DNA of 64,000 bases from Gerris lacustris (lineage: Eukaryota > Arthropoda > Insecta > Hemiptera > Gerridae). Positions within the stretch are counted from its first letter, which is position 1; the number at the start of each line of letters is the position of its first letter. A program made the translations under genes and the position numbers. Location: the NCBI GenBank assembly GCA_951217055.1, contig OX578276.1, positions 158,038,393 through 158,102,392 of the forward strand, given 5' to 3'. Under the pieces are notes generated by a model, which was given only the letters and a program-made list of their open reading frames with translations, had not been told where the DNA came from and made no database searches. Of this stretch, positions 54,937-64,000 are shown in pieces.

Positions 54937-55120
54937 GGCCCAATTCACACAGGAGTGGCGTATGGCACTGGCGTGGGACTGGCGAGGATCGGTCATGGTA
55001 GACCCCCTCTGCCACGCCATACCAGTGTACATTAGGCCATAGGTTAACATAGAGGTGGCACAATCCAGCTCACGCCATTGCCACTTGAGTGCCATACGCC
55101 ACTCGTGTGTGAATTGGCCC
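54937..55120. mobile_element. 184-bp Harbinger-like MITE with TAA target duplication
   Basis: The left end GGCCCAATTCACACAGGAGT and right end TCGTGTGTGAATTGGCCC are inverted repeats. They continue through GGCGTATGGCACT / AGTGCCATACGCC. TAA flanks both sides (54934-54936 and 55121-55123). Non-coding; open frames across it are shadows. Confidence 0.85.
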
Positions 55121-56306
55121 TAATAGTAGGTTTAACTTTGGCCAAAATTTAGAAGAACGTATAAGATATCACTTAGTATAAGGTATAAACAATGCAAAAT
55201 GGAAACAATGTTTAATTCAAAACTTTTCTGAAAACAACGCTTCTTTGGTTGATATAGAAGGAGAAGCACTCCTTTTAGAACAAGTTCAATTTTAAATTTG
55301 TTTTTAATTGTTACTTTCTCTCAGGTACTGTATCTGTGTAAGTTCTTTCACATTCGGATGATGTGAATACGAATTTGATTGTGAGAATAATAGTTTAAAA
55401 ATTTACAAAATTGATTTATCTTTGTGAGAAAAAAATCATAATCAAAATTTAGGGAATAACACAAAGGAGTAAATATTTTCTAAAATTTAATTGGTTAGGA
55501 GAAAAAAACCTTTGATTGCAGAAATACAGAATTTAACAAACTAAAAAGAATTCTATATTTAAAAACAAAATGTTTAAAATAATAACTAAATTACAGAAAT
55601 TGAAAATTTATCTAATAAAAATGAAATGTTTATATATTTAAAAACAAAATATGTGACGTACAAATTAAAATGCCTCACCCATATACTAAAGGTCAAACTA
55701 AATTATTCAAAAAAAGGTTGAAATGAAAATCAAATTAAAAATTAAATCAGATTGGAATGGAAAAAAGGCAAAGAAGCTGAAATCAATAAAGGGCCACATT
55801 TTTTAGTCTTAATCAAGGGAGAGAATTTAAAAAAAGGAACCTAAATATAAGGGATAAGGGTTCGATTCTCAGAAGGGTTATTTTTCGATAGAATTCAATT
55901 ATCTCGTTAGTTCATTATTTATTTTAAGGAAAAAATTACACGAGACCCTTTGCCCCGAATCCTTTATAACCTTTATGGTTAGTAGATTTTGATTATTGAT
56001 ATATTGTTGCCTGACTGTATTTTATAACAAGGCCGTTCTTTAATTAAGTCTTACGATAAATTTATTTCTTATTTCCGCTTAAGTGTTAATGAGTAGACTT
56101 TCACAAAATGTTAATTAATTTAATTAAAGTTTTGACCTGGCATTGAAGTATATGCGAAATAAATTTTTATTTTTAAATTAATTAGCGTTACACCCATTAC
56201 TGATTCAACTATTTAAAAAAAATATTACAAGATAAAATGACATTTTTAAAATATATTTTGTTTTTTCACACTAATTAATCTATAACTAAATTATCAAATA
56301 TAGTTC
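55121..56306. other. AT-rich stretch with a tRNA-like box B
   Basis: Very AT-rich. Near 55858, AAGGGTTCGATTCTCAGAAG and GGTTATTTTT resemble the tRNA-like end of family C, but the body is absent. No coding signal. Confidence 0.45.
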
Positions 56307-56827
56307 GGAGCCCTCCCTAAATGTTAGGTGGTTGGAGGTGGTTAGAGATGGTTAGAAAATGTTAGAGGTGTTTGGAGATGGTTAAGGGTGGTTAGAGATG
56401 GTTAGAGGTGATTAGAAATGGTTAGAGGTGGTTGGAGATAGTTAGGGGTGGTTAGAGGTGGTTGGAGGTGGTTAGAGATGGTTAGAGGTGGTTGGAGGTG
56501 GTTAGAGATGGCTAGAGGTGGTTAGAGATGGTTCGAAAAGGTTAGAGGTGTTTGGAGATGGTTAAGGGTGGTTAGAGATGGTTAGAGGTGATTAGAAATG
56601 GTTAGAGGTGGTTGGAGATAGTTAGGGGTGGTTAGAGGTGGTTGGAGGTGGTTAGAGATGGTTAGAGGTGGTTGGAGGTGGTTAGAGATGGCTAGAGGTG
56701 GTTAGAGATGGTTAGAAAAGGTTAGAGGTGTTTGGAGATGGTTAGGGGTGGTTATAGATGGTTAGAGGTGATTAGAAATGGTTAGAGGTGGTTGGAGATG
56801 GTTAGAGGTGGTTTTAGGGAGGGCTCC
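56307..56827. mobile_element. 15-bp TIR element filled by a GGTTAGAGGT minisatellite
   Basis: GGAGCCCTCCCTAAA (56307-56321) and TTTAGGGAGGGCTCC (56813-56827) are perfect inverted repeats. All the sequence between is a purine-strand-biased 10-bp repeat (GGTTAGAGGT, GGTTGGAGAT and similar). It is organised in a 180-bp higher-order unit: GGTTAGAGGTGATTAGAAAT recurs at about 56400, 56580 and 56760. No coding sequence and no clear target duplication. Confidence 0.85.
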
Positions 56828-57048
56828 TAATTAATAATTGGGTACCTTAAATATTAAAATAATTTACATAATAAGTAATTTTTGTAAATTGTTTCAATAT
56901 TGATAATTTAGTTATAGTTTTATTAATGTAATAGGGGTATTCAGGATCTTTGCTTACTGAGTTAAATGTAACAAATTAAATATTGTGAGGTACCTTGTTA
57001 ACATATTATTATAATTATTTGATACATAGATATGATATTCCATTTATA

Positions 57049-58146
57049 GTCCAGGAGATAGCGTGCAAAAAAGTTTCTAATTTACATCGAGCTAGAATTT
57101 TGTATAAAAGCAAATCTTTTGGTGTCTTTTAAGAATATATTGTCAGCTAAGTTCCTCTGCGGGACATGGGTTTGGTAATTATAGGCATTTGAAAAAAACA
57201 AACCGGTGGAGAGCGGCCATGTCCCGGCCTTTATGGTGGACAATACGATTTTCATGATCCTGAGGTCGAAATTAGTTAGTAAACAAATAAATTGGTTGGG
57301 TGTGAAGTTTCACGTAAAAAGGGTTTCGTTGGTATTGAGAACATAAAATGAGTTTGGGGGGGACGCAAAATGTTGATTTTTTTGATAAAATCGCGCGGAA
57401 AATAAAACACTACCCTAAGTGTTATATGTATTTGTAATAAATCTACTCTTCAATACCTCTTTATTTGATATCTCACTCAAAATTTAAAGAAAATATTTTT
57501 TTTCCCGTGACAGGAATTAGCCTCCCTCATGGATTCCAAGTTAATCAGATCAAATTGCTAATCTTATTTTTTCTTGTCCCATCCGACCACATTTTGTGTA
57601 TTTTTTTATATTTTTAGTAACAACAGAAATATGGTTTTTGGGGGGGGGGGGGGGGGGGGGTGCACGCAAAAATTTGATGTTTTTTGACAAAATGGCGTGG
57701 AAAATTAAACACTACTCACAAGTGTTGTATATATTTGTAATTTACTCTTTAATACCTTTCATTTGATACCCCACTCAAAATTAAAAAAAAAAAAAAAAAA
57801 TCTGTGCGACGTGAATTATCAGCCATTTTGAATTTGAACAGCTGATAATTTCGAGTTTGCTTTTTTTCCTGTGTTCGCGTCAAAACGATCTTTAATACTG
57901 GAATGTTTCATATTTATATCTTTTTTATTCAGAAGTTATTGGAACCGTACAGAGTGACAGACAGACACAGGAACGAAACTATAAGGGTTTCTTTTTTTGG
58001 TTTTACCAACGAAACCCTAAAAATCAAGTTGATGGTAGTTCGTCACTTAATAGGTAACCTCTTTCATTTGGAGAAATATTTAACTAACTAACCACAAAAT
58101 TCTAGCTAGATGTTAGTCAAACACTTTTTTGCACGTCATCTCCTGA
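57049..58146. mobile_element. TA-flanked foldback element with nested insertion
   Basis: The left arm (GTCCAGGAGATAGCGTGCAA, preceded by TA at 57047-57048) and right fragment (CTAGATGTTAGTCAAACAC to CATCTCCTGA) match the family at 14227-15075. The terminal few bases on the right are lost. The interior is interrupted by the element at 57320-58018. Confidence 0.72.
57320..58018. mobile_element. Element with AGGGTTTCGTTGGTA inverted ends and two inner repeats
   Basis: AGGGTTTCGTTGGTA at 57320 and TACCAACGAAACCCT at 58004-58018 are perfect inverted repeats. Inside, two diverged tandem segments of about 285 bp start near 57357 and 57640. Shared strings are GCGYGGAAAAT, AACACTAC, AGTGTTRTATRTATTTGTAA and TTTGATAYCYCACTCAAAAT. 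A G-run of about 20 sits at 57640-57660. Non-coding. Confidence 0.75.
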
Positions 58147-58712
58147 AGAGAGAAACACTTTATTTACAAAATAACAGTGATGCTGTCTAAATAGAATAGG
58201 TTGCTAAACACACAGCGTATACTGATCTATCGTGAGACATTACTTAAATAATAAAAATAATATTCTGTACAATTAATTAAATGACATGGTCAAAACAATT
58301 ATAATATATTAGCAATTAAACAAATCGATTTAAAGTAAAATAGGATAAAATTTAAGTAAGTAATATGTTTAGTAGATATGGTAGTTAACAATTCCAAGCG
58401 AGTCTAATATAATCGACTCAGACAAAAATATAGGTAGTGCACAGTTTTACTTTGCATTGATAATGCCAAAAAAGCTTACAAATCACAATCATGGTGGAAG
58501 AAATGTTTCTCATCTATTTTCCTACCTCCATGATCTCTACCTTATCTGTAAAACTTCATTTAATTTCTCAAAACCGAGTTAAATCTTAAAGGGATATAAC
58601 TAGTGATTTGTTAAAACTGGAGCATCAGGTAACAAACTTAACTCAGGTGCAAATGACAAAACATTTCTTCTCTTTATAATATTTTTTGCTTGTTTTGGAA
58701 TGATGAATTATT
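58147..58712. other. AT-rich stretch, nothing recognised
   Basis: No open frames or repeats of note. Confidence 0.4.
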
Positions 58713-59967
58713 GGTACTTCTTTAGATGGTTACTGCCCTATGTTTATACAAAAATGGGGAGTAATCAAGGATTCTTTAGTTGGTTACTCCCCCAATATTT
58801 AATTTTTTTTACTGTTAAAATAAAGTTTGGAAGCACTTACGAGTCTACCGCGATTATATTTGCGCCTTAAAATTACCGTTTCATCTATCTCAGCAACAAG
58901 ACCCGGACCGCATAAGAGAATATCATTTTACTACGTTTTTATTAGCTTGTTTTCTTGTTTGTTTGTTTGTTTGTTTGTTTGTCCGGTACAAATCTGGCAA
59001 TCGATTTCTAACTAACTTCCCGAATAGCTAGACATTTGAAACTTTTAGCATAGCTCAGAACACGATGACAATGCATTTTAATACTTTTAGCCATCTTTCA
59101 GCAGAATTTAATTGGTTTTCAGCAAATCTTACTGTACAGAAAGTTAGTTCGGAAAAAATCCGCAGGTTATTTTATTTGTTTTGCCATATCCCATATTTAC
59201 GCAATCTTCATTTTGACGGGTCTCAAATTTGTAATAGATAAACATTGAATGACAGCAAAACAGGAAATATCGATTATATTATTTATCGGTTATATTATTT
59301 ATATTATTATTTCAAATATATCGATGGCACGCTTTAGATTTGGTGTTGGGGAGATTCGTTGTACAAAGATTTGTCCTTTTATAGGTTTAAGATCAGCTCT
59401 CTAGATGATTGTCATTTATGTGAAGTAAATAAATAAAAATATTATATAACAATAACAATTATATTATCAACATTACATACGATTCAACAGAAAATTTAAA
59501 AACGTAGTATATAAAAAGTTCTTTTTATCTTGAAATTATTTCTGATAATGACGCGTACAAACGTCTCTGCAAACATAATTGTTTAGTACTATGATTATTA
59601 TAAATGCTAGTTGAAGTGCATAAAATAAGTACTGAGGTGTGCAACAATTTAATTCTATAGATTGGTACTCCCCTCATTTTATCTTGAATATTATATTTGT
59701 ATATCTTGTCTTTCCCCCTATTCTCACCCCAATAAAAGCCCTAATGCTTTTCTACATCCCAAAAACGTTTATCGGTTGTAAAAATAATCATTTTTGGAAT
59801 GTTATCAATTCATATAAATAAATTAGGTGAGTAACCAATAAATTTAAAAAAAGGGAGTAACCAAGTAATGTAAACACAGGGGAGTAACCAACTAAAGAAG
59901 GTTATGGGGGGGGGGCTTATTCAGATGGTTACTCCCTAAAAGGGGAGTAACCATCTAAAGAAGTGCC
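58713..59967. mobile_element. 1.25-kb element with CTTCTTTAGATGGTTACTCCC termini
   Basis: The left end GGTACTTCTTTAGATGGTTA and right end TAACCATCTAAAGAAGTGCC are inverted. Several subterminal copies of GGGAGTAACCA(A/T)CTAAAG cluster near both ends (58760-58790, 59825-59935), as in non-autonomous hAT-like elements. Flanks GAATTATT and GAATTTTA agree at 6 of 8 positions, a weak hint of an 8-bp duplication. A (GTTT)n run lies at 58955-58982. No transposase. Confidence 0.7.
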
Positions 59968-60025
59968 GAATTTTATAGAAAACATTTTGTACTATGTACA
60001 CTCCACCAAAAAATTACTATTTGCA

Positions 60026-60775
60026 AAAATATAGTAACAAAAGTAAAGTGGGGTTATTTTTGATTTTTCGGAAAAATGTTACTCTTTATGAAATTGTTCA
60101 TTTAATATCCTAAGGTAATTTATGTCATAAAAAAGTAAAAAAAATATATATGTCAGATTTACCCCCACCCTACTGTACCCCGTTTGGGTTGCCTATACGT
60201 GCAAATTCCATTTTTCTTGTCTTAAATGAATATTTATCAAGTTAAAATAATTGTACCATGTACCTCTGTACCTAAAAAGTTCCTAAAGTAATTTAGTTAT
60301 CATTACCCACTTCTTTTTGGTAAAAAATTAGATTTGTACTTTTTAGATTCAGAGTATATGATACAATTATTTTAACTAGATAAATCTTCATTTAAGACAA
60401 GACAGAAAAAATGATAAAGAATAACTTTTTTCTTAAAATGTTAAAAATAATTACACTTATGTCTTGGATAAAATTAGAGATTTGTACTTTTTGGGTACAG
60501 AGTGCATTATACAACATTTGTTGTACCATTAATATTCGTCTTAGAACACGCATACATTTTTATAAATAGTAAATTTTTTTCTAAAAATGAATTCTTTTGG
60601 AATTTACACGTACAGGCAACTCGAACTGGGGACATTAGGGAGGGGGTAAATCTATCATAATTTTGTTTTCACTTTTTTATGACATAAATTACCTTAGGAT
60701 AATAAACAATTTTATAACTAGTAATATTTTTTGGAAAAATAAAAAATAACCCCACTTTACTTTTGGTACTATTTT
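60026..60775. mobile_element. Foldback element with ~190-bp arms
   Basis: The left arm (AGTAACAAAAGTAAAGTGGG to about 60215) and right arm (about 60590-60775, ending CCCCACTTTACTTTTGGTAC) are inverted. Shared strings are ATCCTAAGGTAATTTATGTC, AAAAAAGT and TACGTGYAAATTCC. The spacer also contains inner inverted motifs (TTGTACTTTTTRG). Non-coding. Confidence 0.78.
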
Positions 60776-60931
60776 CGAAAATTAGTACGAAATAGTACGA
60801 AATAGTACGAATTTTTTAAAATGATAATTTTTCATTTCAAAACAAGCAAAAAATTATTATAAAGAGTAACTTTATCTCGAAAAATGAAATTTTTTGTCAT
60901 TCACATCTATATTTTTTGTCATTCACAAATA

Positions 60932-61168
60932 CTATGTCCATTTCTGGACATAGGCCTCCATCATACTCTTCCATTCTTGCCTATCCTGTGCTCTCCTTGA
61001 CCAATTTACCCCTGCTTCCTGCTTTAAATCTTCTGGCCATCTTGTCGCGGGTCGTCCTCGTCTCCTTTTTCTTGCTCTAGGGTACCACTCTGTCACTGCT
61101 TTAGTCCATCTTCCGTCGTCCTGCCTTGCCAAGTGTCCGGCCCACTTCCACTTAATACTCTTCGCTTC
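60932..61168 (-). pseudogene. RTE-type LINE ORF C-terminal fragment
   Basis: Minus-strand translation gives the well-conserved end of RTE-like ORFs: WAGHLARQDDGRWTK, EWYPRARKRRRGRPATRWPE and AQDRQEWKSMMEAYVQKW. It ends in TGA and is followed by two tandem copies of TGTGAATGACAAAAAAT, the type of short tail repeat RTE elements carry. The 5' end is truncated at about 61170. The 66-codon remnant is open but is only the tail. Confidence 0.85.
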
Positions 61169-61435
61169 AATAACAAGTAAGGCAGATTTATTAAAGGTGA
61201 AACTTAGTAAGAATAATTACTCTTAACATAGAATAATTAATAACTTGTTATGATGCTAAACAAAACCTTCGTTATTTTCTAGTTGCCTTATTATTTTAAT
61301 GTAATTATTTTAATAAAGGAAAATAAACTAAAATTGTTTATTTTCACTTGATTTGCAATTCTAACATAATTTCTAAATAATACTTTTCAATATAGTCGAT
61401 AACGCAGCAGTTTACTCTTTCTCGTTTTTAATAGT

Positions 61436-61950
61436 TTTTACTTTCTTATATAAAGAGAAAGTATTGTGATGGCGCAAAAATTAGATTTTGATATTTTGAT
61501 GGATTTTCACGTTTTGAGGTTCCCTGAGTTTAAAAAAGTGGTTTTTAAAAAATTTCTGTCTGTCTATCGTCTGTCGTCTGTGCAGGCGCCTGGAGCCTAA
61601 ACTACTGGCGAAATTTGGCATACATGTTCAGAAAAATCAAACCCCGAGGCGAAATCGAGAAATGAATTTTAGCTCTAAATTTGGGGGCGCTACCCCCAAA
61701 AAACTCTGAAAAAAACATGAAAAAAAATTATTTCTCGAAAACGGTTCCGACGATTTTGATTAAAAAATTCTAAAATGTAGTCCATTTGAATACGAATCCA
61801 ACGATATAAGCCGTTTTCCCGGGAAAAATCTAGTTCCTGAGAAATTAGCTTAAAACGCTGACGGAGAGAGCCCGGGTTCGATTCCCCGCCCAGGAGAAGT
61901 TATTTTTATGATAAATGTTGATGAAATGTTCAATAATATTTAAATGTTCA
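61436..61950 (+). mobile_element. Family C copy with tRNA-like end, fullest
   Basis: It begins ACTTTCTTATATAAAGAGAA and has GTATTGTGATGGCGCAAAAA, (CTGT)n, GAGCCTAAACTACTGGCG, GGGGGCGCTACCCCC and AAACGGTTCCGACGATTTTG. It ends with a tRNA-like T-arm/acceptor (GAGCCCGGGTTCGATTCCCC, GCCCAGGAG) and GTTGATGAAATGTTCAATA. The box B lies at the end rather than the start, so the usual SINE layout is reversed or the tRNA-like part was acquired. Confidence 0.82.
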
Positions 61951-62421
61951 TTTGAAAACTAATAAATGGAAAATACTGGGTTAAGTAATTATAAACTCGT
62001 ATATGAGAAAGTTTGTCTGAGTTGTCTCGGACCGATTTTTTTTTTTTTTTTAAAATTGAATAAACATAAAAATATCATGTAAATAATACTTTTTAGTGGT
62101 TTCAAACAAAGTAAGAGTTTTTATATATTTTTGTGTTTAAAATAATTAAAATTCTCGTTTCCTAAAATTTTAATTCATGTAAATTTATTTGTGATAATGT
62201 TAGTAATGTTTAGTACATTATATTGTTTTTCTTAACTAAATTTAAAAATTTTTGTTTTTTAGATTTTTATATATTGTAAAAAAAAAAAAAATATGACGAA
62301 CTCTCATGGAGGATTAAAAAAAAAAATGTATTAATTTTTACACACACTGAAGTAACATATAGCTGTGATTGGAGATGACCTTAGAAACAATGTAAAGGAC
62401 TGAAACTGCTGTCTACAACTA
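61951..62421. other. AT-rich stretch, nothing recognised
   Basis: T-run at 62037-62052 and A-run at 62279-62292; no genes. Confidence 0.4.
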
Positions 62422-62495
62422 TGTCTACTATACTGTCTACTATACTGTCTACTATACTGTCTACTATACTGTCTACTATACTGTCTACTATAGTC
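62422..62495. repeat. 12-bp tandem repeat, about six copies
   Basis: TACTATACTGTC repeated head-to-tail. On the minus strand it encodes YSRQ repeats inside a spurious open frame. Confidence 0.92.
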
Positions 62496-62544
62496 GAGCT
62501 GTTCTACTGAGTTAATCGCCATTATAGAACCTCTAAAATACGCT

Positions 62545-62660
62545 CTTAGTGTTAACAACGAAACCAGAGTTATTTTTTACAGATAGTAAAAGTGTGGTGG
62601 AAGCAATTAAAAATAACTGCCAATTGGTGTGGCACATGGTTTTCTCGCACCATTTAGCGT
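62545..62660 (+). pseudogene. RNase H scrap joined to a family D edge
   Basis: PELFFTDSKSVVEAIKN resembles the T-D-S-x-S-V-x-A-I motif of retroelement RNase H. After about 20 codons it runs into a family D edge (CTGCCAATTGGTGTGGCACA). The coding remnant is too short to name the element. Confidence 0.5.
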
Positions 62661-63499
62661 TGTACAGCGTTGTCGCATCGTATAAATTGTTGTCATTTTT
62701 TTTTTTTTTACATGAATTAAAGTATCAATTTAGCAAAAGTTAAAGAGCTCAGACTGTTTAAATTAATCTGGGGCTATTTGCGGGTTCAATAAACTCTAAA
62801 AAATTCATACAAATTAGATAAGTACTTTTGAAGCTATACGTGTAAGTAAATGTACTATTGTTAAAACAAATGTATGTATTGTATTTATATAAGAAATCGC
62901 ATGTGACTTTTTGCAGCATTCCTGCATTTTTATTTAAAAAAAAAACTTTACCCCAAAGGTGATTATATTTTATTTGATGTATATATTGTTTATTAAATTG
63001 TAAACTAAATCTTTAAAATGGAAAAATGATTATTGCAGGAAAAGGTTTATGTAATTCTAATTTTTGTATATTTATTTATAGGTTTGAAAATGTCAAATAT
63101 ACTCATAATTTTAAAAAACAAAAAATGAATTAGTTCATTCTTTTTAATTTTTCTAAAACCCCCTATTGACACAAAAAGAAGATGTTATATAATAATTATA
63201 TTATATTGATGTAGGAGGGAACATAAAAGCAACTTTTCCTAGAACTTTAGTTTGACTTCTAATGCTTGAGGGTCTCACACATATTTTTTCTCAATAACGG
63301 TACTGATATTGATTTAAAAAATTGATAAATAATATAGTTCATATTATACCAATAAAGAATAAATCTTATACGGAGAAATAATTTTATCTCAATAAAAATA
63401 TGTACTTAGGTAAGGATATAAAATAATGGGGACTCCCACGTTAAAAATATGTCTTTGGTAAAGAAAATAAAAAAATGGGGACCACCACAATAAAAATAT
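62661..63499. other. AT-rich stretch, nothing recognised
   Basis: Includes a scrap similar to family D (TACAAATTAGATAAGTACTT near 62809). Otherwise featureless. Confidence 0.4.
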
Positions 63500-63790
63500 G
63501 TCTACGTGTAGTGTTGGATCCTTTTTGGGTTATAAATCACAAACTGGTATTGTGGTAGTCGCAATAATTTGATTGCCCTCTCTCAAGGACATATTTTTAT
63601 ACTGGTAGTCCAGTAGTCCCTATTCTTTCATATTCTTCACTATGAACAAATGCCCTTACTCACAGACATATTTTTATAATTAAATCCAAGATTGTACTTT
63701 TAGTAATAATTCTGAGTTTAGTGTTGGATCCTTTTAGGGTTATAAATCAAAATCTCATTTATGTGGCAACGTTTCAGCCTGACAAGCCAT
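63500..63790. repeat. Repeat pair AGTGTTGGATCCTTTT...GGGTTATAAATCA
   Basis: The string recurs in direct orientation at about 63511 and 63720, 208 bp apart. ACATATTTTTATA motifs of both orientations lie between. After the second copy comes CAACGTTTCAGCCTGACAAG with CCATTTTCAAG, a hairpin-forming motif of the kind seen at the ends of some arthropod retroelements. Confidence 0.6.
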
Positions 63791-63925
63791 TTTCAAGCCT
63801 GGAAAATATATAATTTATTTAGAGGGACGACGAATTTTGTTGCCTACTAAGGTTTGCGTAATTAATATTGAACACAATACCTAGAATTCAATTTCATGAG
63901 GATCGTTACATGATGTGAAAATTAG

Positions 63926-63928
<3 letters not shown>

Positions 63929-63978
<50 letters not shown>
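63929..63978. repeat. (TA)n microsatellite at the right edge
   Basis: About 50 bp of TA dinucleotides shortly before the window end. Confidence 0.95.
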
Positions 63979-63979
<1 letters not shown>

Positions 63980-64000
63980 TGGGAAACAACATCGTCCCCT

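Noticed and set aside
54671..55063. 130-codon minus-strand ORF as a gene
   Set aside because: It is a chimera of a MITE, an integrase scrap and a family D edge.
56307..56827. Telomeric repeat array
   Set aside because: Units vary around GGTTAGAGGT/GGTTGGAGGT with a 10-bp period. They are not the insect TTAGG or TTAGGG repeat and are bounded by TIRs.

Overview
The window is transposon-dominated, AT-rich eukaryotic DNA, most likely from an arthropod and probably an insect. The reasons are the mix of elements (a Ty3/gypsy LTR retrotransposon, LINEs with PHD-finger or FP-type first ORFs, Tc1/mariner and hAT relics, tRNA-headed SINEs, long-inverted-repeat foldback elements) and the many TA and poly-T tracts. 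I see no convincing host gene, rRNA or functional tRNA. The only candidates for host coding sequence are a 70-codon C-terminal piece at the left edge and a 60-codon ORF at 29976-30158. Neither is assignable with confidence.

Region by region. 1-9.2 kb: a cut coding end, SINE scraps, a 6 x 139 bp array, a ~3 x 252 bp array, a GC-rich island with an NRF-1-like palindrome, two inverted-repeat elements, and a ~32-copy 60-bp minisatellite. 9.2-20 kb: LINE relics, tRNA-like SINE heads, and a three-level nest of DNA transposons (hAT around a TA-flanked foldback around a small hAT MITE). A 2.3 kb inverted-repeat element and poly-G-rich repeats follow. 19.8-25.5 kb: a LINE 3' end, a SINE with a 12-bp target duplication, a decayed zinc-finger/transposase-like coding relic carrying a tandem duplication, and a LINE relic with both ORF1 and endonuclease. 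25.5-32.8 kb: dispersed repeat families, (TA)n cruciforms and a mariner-like transposase pseudogene.

32839-42470 is the centrepiece. It is a minus-strand Ty3/gypsy element with two apparently identical 155-bp LTRs and an AGCA target duplication. Its pol gene is split by a complete plus-strand LINE (36109-40572) flanked by TAATT. A paralogous empty site at about 30951-30990 confirms the gypsy insertion point. The gypsy reading frame is in register on both sides of the LINE, so the LINE insertion is probably what inactivated this copy.

42.5-64 kb: more nested MITEs, an A-B-A'-B' palindromic locus between (TA)n tracts, a foldback element with hammerhead-like cores in its arms, and a GC-rich TTA-flanked MITE with another MITE inside it. 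Further on are an inverted SINE pair, RNase H and integrase relics of retroelements, a minisatellite enclosed in 15-bp inverted repeats, further foldbacks, and an RTE-type LINE tail.

Four dispersed families recur and are named here for reference. Family A is marked by GCGGTGTCGCTG. Family B ends near ACGGACGAACTACC. Family C carries a tRNA-like box B, GGGTTCGATTCC. Family D has an edge reading GTGTGGCACATAGC. All family and domain assignments were made by eye from the sequence; no database was searched.
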